NCBI RefSeq assembly: GCF_001654495.1
Contig: NZ_CP015849.1
Location: 1,385,001-1,449,000 of the forward strand
Direction: 5' to 3'
DNA length: 64,000 nt
Source of the DNA: Streptomyces sp. SAT1
GTDB lineage: Bacteria > Actinomycetota > Actinomycetes > Streptomycetales > Streptomycetaceae
Both the position numbers and the translations under genes were made by a program. Every line of letters starts with the position of its first letter. The first letter of the stretch is position 1. This document shows positions 60,451 to 64,000 of the stretch, piece by piece. The notes beneath the pieces were generated by a model. The model did not search any database. It was not told where the DNA came from and saw only the letters and a program-made list of their open reading frames with translations.

Positions 60451-61304
60451 CGGGTGCGCTCCGTGCCGCGCGCGTAGTGCTGCTCCACGTAGTGCTGGCC
60501 GATGCTCAGGACCGTGGTGACGGCGGTGTACCAGAGGGTGGCGACCATCAGCAGCGGGATGACCTGGTAGGTCTGGTGGTAGACGAGCTGGGCCGAGTAC
60601 AGCAGGTCCTGGACGGCGATGACGCTGACGATGGAGGTGCCCTTGAGGGTACCGATCAGCATGTTCCCGGCGGGCGGCACGATGGAGCGCATCGCCTGCG
60701 GCAGGACGATCCGCCGCCAGCGCCGCCACTGGCTCAGGCCGAGCGCCTGGGCTGCCTCGATCTGGCCGCGGTCGACGGAGACGATGCCGCCGCGCACCAC
60801 TTCGGCGGCGTAGGCGGCCTCGTGCAGGGTGAGGCCGACGATCGCGACGGTGACCGGGCCGAGCAGGTCGACGGTCCGCACCCCGAAGAGGCTCGGGTAC
60901 AGCGCCCCGATGTTGAACCACAGCAGCAGCTGGACCAGGATCGGGATGGACCGGAACAGCCAGACGTAGCCGCGGCTGACGGCGCGCAGCACCGGGTTGG
61001 CGGAGAGCCGGAAGACGGCGAGCAGGGTGCCGAGGGCGAAGCCGAGCACCATGACGACGGCGGTCAGCCACAGGGTGAGCCAGAGCCCGCGCAGGACGGA
61101 GTCGGAGGTGAAGTAGTCGGCGACGACGTCCCACTGGAACGCCTTGTTGCGCACGACGGAGACCAGGGCGAGGCCCAGCAGGACGAGGACGACGACGGCG
61201 GCCGCCCACTGTCCGGGCCGGCGGCGCGGCACGATGCGCGGGGCGTCGGCGGGTCCGGGGGTGCCGGGGGCGGCGGGTGCTTTGGCGAGGGTGCCGGAGG
61301 ACAT
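60447..61304 (-). CDS. Amino acid-type ABC transporter permease
   Basis: Membrane subunit of 285 residues. An N-terminal tail, then a helix VVVLVLLGLALVSVV and the HisMQ-type core: LRGLWLTLWLTAVVMVLGFALGTLLAVFRLS, LFRSIPILVQLLLWFNIG and the EAA loop VDRGQIEAAQALGLSQWRRWRRIVLPQAMRSIVPP. Only one permease is present, so it is probably a homodimer. The promoter at 61408-61436 lies about 100 bp upstream. Confidence 0.93.
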   Translation of the reverse strand: MSSGTLAKAPAAPGTPGPADAPRIVPRRRPGQWAAAVVVLVLLGLALVSVVRNKAFQWDVVADYFTSDSVLRGLWLTLWLTAVVMVLGFALGTLLAVFRLSANPVLRAVSRGYVWLFRSIPILVQLLLWFNIGALYPSLFGVRTVDLLGPVTVAIVGLTLHEAAYAAEVVRGGIVSVDRGQIEAAQALGLSQWRRWRRIVLPQAMRSIVPPAGNMLIGTLKGTSIVSVIAVQDLLYSAQLVYHQTYQVIPLLMVATLWYTAVTTVLSIGQHYVEQHYARGTERTR

Positions 61305-61407
61305 GTGAAGGCTCCGTGACGTAGGTCGAACACGGTGGTGCCTTCACACGGGACGCGCCGCGGGGCGCTGGACGGCCGAGCCCCTCAGCAGGGCCGTCCG
61401 CCAGGAG

Positions 61408-61436
61408 ACTACGGTTCTGTTTCCCCGGGTTGTCAA
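61408..61436 (-). promoter_or_regulatory. Sigma-70-like promoter of the permease operon
   Basis: On the minus strand TTGACA (61431-61436), a 17-bp spacer and CGTAGT (61408-61413). Transcription would run into the permease gene at 61304. Confidence 0.6.
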
Positions 61437-61472
61437 GGGGGTCCAGCATATGAGCCGGACGTCTCGGGGCGG

Positions 61473-61501
61473 TTGACGGGGAACCGGATGCCTGTTCCAC
61501 T
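61473..61501 (+). promoter_or_regulatory. Promoter-like element for leaderless leader peptide
   Basis: TTGACG (61473-61478), 17-bp spacer, TCCACT (61496-61501, weak -10). Start point would fall at or next to the ATG of the leader peptide at 61508, that is, a leaderless mRNA. Confidence 0.5.
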
Positions 61502-61507
61502 TGCCCC

Positions 61508-61579
61508 ATGCATCCGCAGCAGTGGCTGGTCACGCGCTCCCACATCGACTTCGGTCGAGTGTGGTCCTGTTCTTGTTGA
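61508..61579 (+). CDS. Leader peptide with Cys-Ser-Cys end
   Basis: A 23-codon ORF. The peptide reads MHPQQWLVTRSHI then DFGRVWSCSC. The RSHIDFGRV core is the mark of the actinomycete 'putative leader peptide' group found before sulfur and transport genes. Two Cys codons (TGT) next to the stop are suited to sense Cys-tRNA: ribosome stalling here could control downstream expression, as shown for Cys-rich leader ORFs in mycobacteria. It lies 246 bp ahead of the binding protein gene, on the same strand. Too short to be found by length filters. Confidence 0.7.
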   Translation: MHPQQWLVTRSHIDFGRVWSCSC

Positions 61580-61665
61580 GCCGACTTCCCGCACGCCCTG
61601 CCGCCTTCGGCCGTCCCCGGCGCCCGTCCCGTGCGTCCGGTACGTCCTAGCGTGCCCTTCCCGCT

Positions 61666-61701
61666 CTTGTCGCCCCTGTCGCGCTTGTCGCTCCTGTCGC
61701 G
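61666..61701. repeat. Two 18-bp tandem repeats in the leader region
   Basis: CTTGTCGCCCCTGTCGCG and CTTGTCGCTCCTGTCGCG, one mismatch, head to tail. The second copy starts a GTCGCG/CGCGAC hairpin (61696-61718) that could serve attenuation. Confidence 0.75.
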
Positions 61702-61825
61702 CCGCGCGCCTTCGCGACCCCTCCCGACGCCTTCACACGCGCACCCCTCCCCTCGCGCCGTCTGATCCGGACTTCTTCCTCCTCCGGACCTCCTCCTTCC
61801 CGTTTTCCTTCCAGGAGACCGCACC

Positions 61826-62782
61826 ATGCGTACGCCCCCGCGCGCCCGTAAACGGCATTTCCTCCCCTTCGCCCTGATCAGTTCGGCGGCGCTGCTGCTG
61901 ACCGCGTGCGGCTCCGGCGCGGACGGCGCGGCGTCCACGGGCTCCGGCGCGGGCGCGGCCGAGGCCGCCGGGATCCCGACCGCGGACGTCGTCTCCGGGG
62001 TGCGCGAGGATCCCGCCGCCGCCCGGCTGCTGCCGCCCGGGGTCAAGGACCTGACGATCGCCTACGCGGTGGGCGGCACCCCGCCCGGCACCAGCTACCT
62101 CGGCGACGGCAGGACCCTCGCCGGTCAGGACGTCGACTTCGCGCAGGCCGTCGCCAAGGTGCTCGGCATCCGGCTGAAGGCGCGGGAGGCCGGCTTCGAG
62201 GCGATCCTGCCCGCCCTGGACAGCGGCAAGTACGACCTCGGCGCGGGCAACTTCGGGGTGACCGACGAGCGGCGCCGCACCATCGACTTCGTCACCTACA
62301 TCAACGACGGCCAGGGCTTCGCCGCCCGCGCGGACAGCAAGCTGGGCAAGGTCACCAGCCTCGCCCAGCTGTGCGGCCTGAACGTCGCCACGGGCGCCGG
62401 GACCACCTTCGAGGCCACCCTGGAGAAGAGCAAGCAGCAGTGCGCCGACGCGGGCGAGAAGGCGTACAAGGTGCAGACGTACAGCGAGTCGGGCGCGCTG
62501 TGGTCCTCGCTCCAGCAGGGCCGCAGCGATGTGGTGATGTCCACGATCAACGGGCTGCGCTACGCGGTCGCCCGGCAGCAGGGGCTGAAGTTCCTCAACG
62601 AGTTCCACCGGCTCGACGTCGGCTTCGCCTTCAAGAAGGGCACGAAGCTGGCGCCGGCCTTCCGGGCGGCGGTGAACAAGCTGATCGCCGACGGGACGTA
62701 CGCGAAGATCCTCGACAAGTGGGGCACGAAGGACTCGGCGCTCAAGGCGTCGCGGATCTCCCCGCCGGAACTGAAGTCCTGA
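61826..62782 (+). CDS. Substrate-binding lipoprotein of amino acid-type ABC importer
   Basis: Extracellular binding protein of 318 residues. Lipobox LLLTAC with Cys28. After a Ser/Gly linker the SBP_bac_3 fold: VDFAQAVAKVLGIRLKAREAGFEAILPALDSGKYDLGAGNFGVTDERRRTIDFVTYINDG (about 110-170), then the hinge strand and NKLIADGTYAKILDKWGTKDSALK at the end. Partner of the permease and ATPase on the other strand. Ligand unknown; the Cys leader suggests cystine or another sulfur compound. CAGGAGAC precedes the ATG. Confidence 0.92.
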   Translation: MRTPPRARKRHFLPFALISSAALLLTACGSGADGAASTGSGAGAAEAAGIPTADVVSGVREDPAAARLLPPGVKDLTIAYAVGGTPPGTSYLGDGRTLAGQDVDFAQAVAKVLGIRLKAREAGFEAILPALDSGKYDLGAGNFGVTDERRRTIDFVTYINDGQGFAARADSKLGKVTSLAQLCGLNVATGAGTTFEATLEKSKQQCADAGEKAYKVQTYSESGALWSSLQQGRSDVVMSTINGLRYAVARQQGLKFLNEFHRLDVGFAFKKGTKLAPAFRAAVNKLIADGTYAKILDKWGTKDSALKASRISPPELKS

Positions 62783-62803
62783 CGCGGCGGCGGCTCCGCG
62801 GGC

Positions 62804-64000
62804 TCAGCAGTCGCAGCCGCAGTCGCATCCGTCGCAGCCGCAGCAGTCGCAGCAGTCCCCGCAGCCGCTGCAATCGGGGCAGTCGCAGTCGCAGTTGCTG
62901 CACCAGCCCTCGCGCCGCTGCCGCGACCACGGGCCCTCGAACTCGGAGGCGCAGCACACCTTGCAGGTGCAGCAGAGGCCGAGGGCGACCGCGCAGCCGG
63001 TGAACAGGCCCCGCCTGCCGGGCCGCGGCGGCTCGCCGCCGAAGGGGTCGCCGCCGCCGGGGTGGCGCGGGTCGTGGGCCGGCGGGCGCTGCGGGGCGTA
63101 CGGGCCCTGCGGCGGGCCGAAGGCGCCGTGCGCGGCCTCCTCGGCGCCCGGCGCGTGACCGCAGGAGATGGTGTTGAAGGCGCGGTCCACGGAGCGCGGG
63201 AGTTCGTGCACCAGCAGCAGGTGCGCGAGCCGTCCGTCGGTGAACTCGGCGTCGCGCAGGGCGAGCCGGATGCCGTGCACCGCGTCGTCGGCGAGCCGAC
63301 GGGCCTCGGTGAGTGAAGTGCCGGTCGCGGTCAGCGGGTTCCAGGCACCCGAGGCGGCGTCGGCCGCCTGGTCCTCCACGGCGTCCAGGAGATGGGCGAG
63401 CCGCCCGAAGAGCCGCCCGGCCTCGGCGAGCGGGGCGGCGTTCCCGGGCCGGCCGGTGAGGACGGCGGTGTGCGCGAAGGCCGCGGCGGTCGCGGTCTCG
63501 GTCGGCTCGGTGACGGCCAGGACCGGGGTGCCGGGTCCGGCCAGGGACTCCAGGCCGGTCTGCCGCTCCACCGCGTCCACCAGGACGGCGGTGTCGAAGC
63601 CGACGTCGGCGCCGCTCCGGGCGCCCGCGCGGTTCCAGCGGTCCGCGACCCGGCGGGCGGCGAGCGCCACCGGCCGGCGGGCGAGCAGTCCGTCGCCGTC
63701 GGCGACGTGGTCGCGCACCTTGGCCGAGGCCAGCACCAGGGAGACGGCCGCCGCGAGCCGGGCGCCCTCACCCCGGGCGACGGAGGCGGTGCGCATGCCG
63801 CGCAGCGGACAGGGCCCCGCCGTCCGCCGCCCCGCCCCCGCCCTGCCGTCGGCGCGGTCGGCCTGAGCCTCCGTCAGAACCGATATGAGCAGACCGTCGT
63901 AGTTGGTCACGACCCGGGCGAACTGCCCGTGATCGCCCCGCAGGGCCAGACACAGTCCGCACAAGTGCGCCATCCACTGGGCCTTGAGGTTCTCACCGAG
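62804..64000 (-). CDS. DUF5685-like protein with Cys-rich tail, partial (5' end outside window)
   Basis: About 398 residues are visible; the N-terminus lies off the right edge. The beginning of the visible part, LGENLKAQWMAHLCGLCLALRGDHG, is typical of DUF5685 proteins. A helical body follows (RLAAAVSLVLASAKVRDHVAD and HLLDAVEDQAADAASG), then a Pro/Gly linker, a hydrophobic stretch, and a tail with about 21 Cys in 55 residues, mainly CDC, CGC and DCC. The tail is surely a metal-binding or disulfide region. Function unknown; the ATG at 63973 is internal, not the start. Confidence 0.8.
   Translation of the reverse strand, partial: LGENLKAQWMAHLCGLCLALRGDHGQFARVVTNYDGLLISVLTEAQADRADGRAGAGRRTAGPCPLRGMRTASVARGEGARLAAAVSLVLASAKVRDHVADGDGLLARRPVALAARRVADRWNRAGARSGADVGFDTAVLVDAVERQTGLESLAGPGTPVLAVTEPTETATAAAFAHTAVLTGRPGNAAPLAEAGRLFGRLAHLLDAVEDQAADAASGAWNPLTATGTSLTEARRLADDAVHGIRLALRDAEFTDGRLAHLLLVHELPRSVDRAFNTISCGHAPGAEEAAHGAFGPPQGPYAPQRPPAHDPRHPGGGDPFGGEPPRPGRRGLFTGCAVALGLCCTCKVCCASEFEGPWSRQRREGWCSNCDCDCPDCSGCGDCCDCCGCDGCDCGCDC

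Larger units (their letters stand above)
61305..61825. other. 521-bp divergent control region of the ABC system
   Basis: Contains a minus-strand promoter, a plus-strand promoter, a 23-codon leader peptide gene, a TAGCGT -10-like element (61648-61653), and two 18-bp tandem repeats (61666-61701). The minus-strand leader of about 100 bases has hairpins (GGACGGCC/GGCCGTCC, GAAGGC/GCCTTC), but no riboswitch class I can name. Confidence 0.6.

Noticed and set aside
61305..61407. Riboswitch in the permease leader
   Set aside because: Hairpins are present, but I could not match a known conserved core such as SAM, SAH or cobalamin.
58693..62046. A 1117-codon minus-strand frame
   Set aside because: Only the last 585 codons are the flavoprotein; the rest runs against the permease frame and intergenic DNA and is not coding.
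62804..62970. Cys-rich stretch as a lanthipeptide or metallothionein gene
   Set aside because: It is the C-terminus of a long continuous frame, with no own start and no modifying enzymes nearby.
1..64000. CRISPR array, tRNA/rRNA genes, prophage or antibiotic cluster
   Set aside because: No regularly spaced repeats, no cloverleaf or ribosomal sequences, no integrase or phage structural genes, and no PKS/NRPS/terpene genes were seen.

Overview
The window is a very high-GC (about 73-74% by eye) chromosomal segment of a Streptomyces or a close relative. The evidence is the third-position G/C bias of every gene, GTG and TTG starts, many TetR regulators each facing one metabolic operon, a [2Fe-2S] SoxR, a streptogrisin-type protease, a dnaE2 cassette and a wall-anchored LPMO. 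From memory, the order soxR - maoC - TetR - acyl-CoA dehydrogenase - hmgA - SGNH lipase - LPMO - lipase - dinB-like/dnaE2 follows the chromosomal core of S. coelicolor (roughly SCO169x to SCO174x). I have not checked this against a database. I saw no tRNA, rRNA, CRISPR array, prophage or biosynthetic gene cluster.

Layout. 1-8.4 kb: a partial helical-repeat protein, a DMT transporter, a NUDIX hydrolase, two DUF202 membrane proteins, an oxidoreductase facing a decayed LysR regulator, and an SDR/acyl-CoA ligase/TetR operon. 8.5-16.7 kb: a Tat-exported DUF1343 (NamZ-type) glycosidase, an alpha/beta hydrolase, a penicillin acylase, a zinc-ribbon protein, and a BKACE (DUF849) gene carrying an in-frame palindromic MITE-like insertion, then about 825 bp without genes. 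16.7-27.4 kb: soxR, maoC and TetR with matching palindromes, an acyl-CoA dehydrogenase facing TetR, an ArsR-type regulator with DMT exporter, an alcohol/aldehyde dehydrogenase pair, and an ABC ATPase gene broken at a G9 run. 27.6-31 kb: class F sortase, membrane-anchored secreted protein, TetR and a repeat-tailed lipoprotein. 31-37 kb: hmgA, GntR, a type ISP C-terminal-domain protein, and TetR facing a DrrAB-like exporter. 37-48 kb: a small protein, SGNH lipase, AAA ATPase, DUF72, GntR, GNAT, DUF402, methyltransferase, an unlisted 44-residue ORF, LPMO with an LAETG wall-sorting signal, lipase, and MarR facing a cupin gene. 47.7-54 kb: a dnaE2/ImuB-like mutasome cassette with two LexA-like boxes, shared with a divergent membrane protein. 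54-57.5 kb: two S1 proteases and DUF1684. 57.8-62.8 kb: a polar amino-acid-type ABC system split over two strands, with a flavoprotein inside the operon and a Cys-ending leader peptide. The window ends in a DUF5685-like protein with a Cys-rich tail.

Common themes are extracellular polymer turnover (glycosidase, LPMO, lipases, proteases, penicillin acylase), acyl-CoA and aldehyde metabolism under local TetR control, and drug or redox response (SoxR, DrrAB-like, DMT exporters). The items most worth a second look are the Cys leader peptide with the split transporter, the frame-preserving palindromic insertion in the BKACE gene, the shared TetR-type operator linking the acyl-CoA and aldehyde dehydrogenase loci, the nested MarR operators, and the SOS-box pair at dnaE2.
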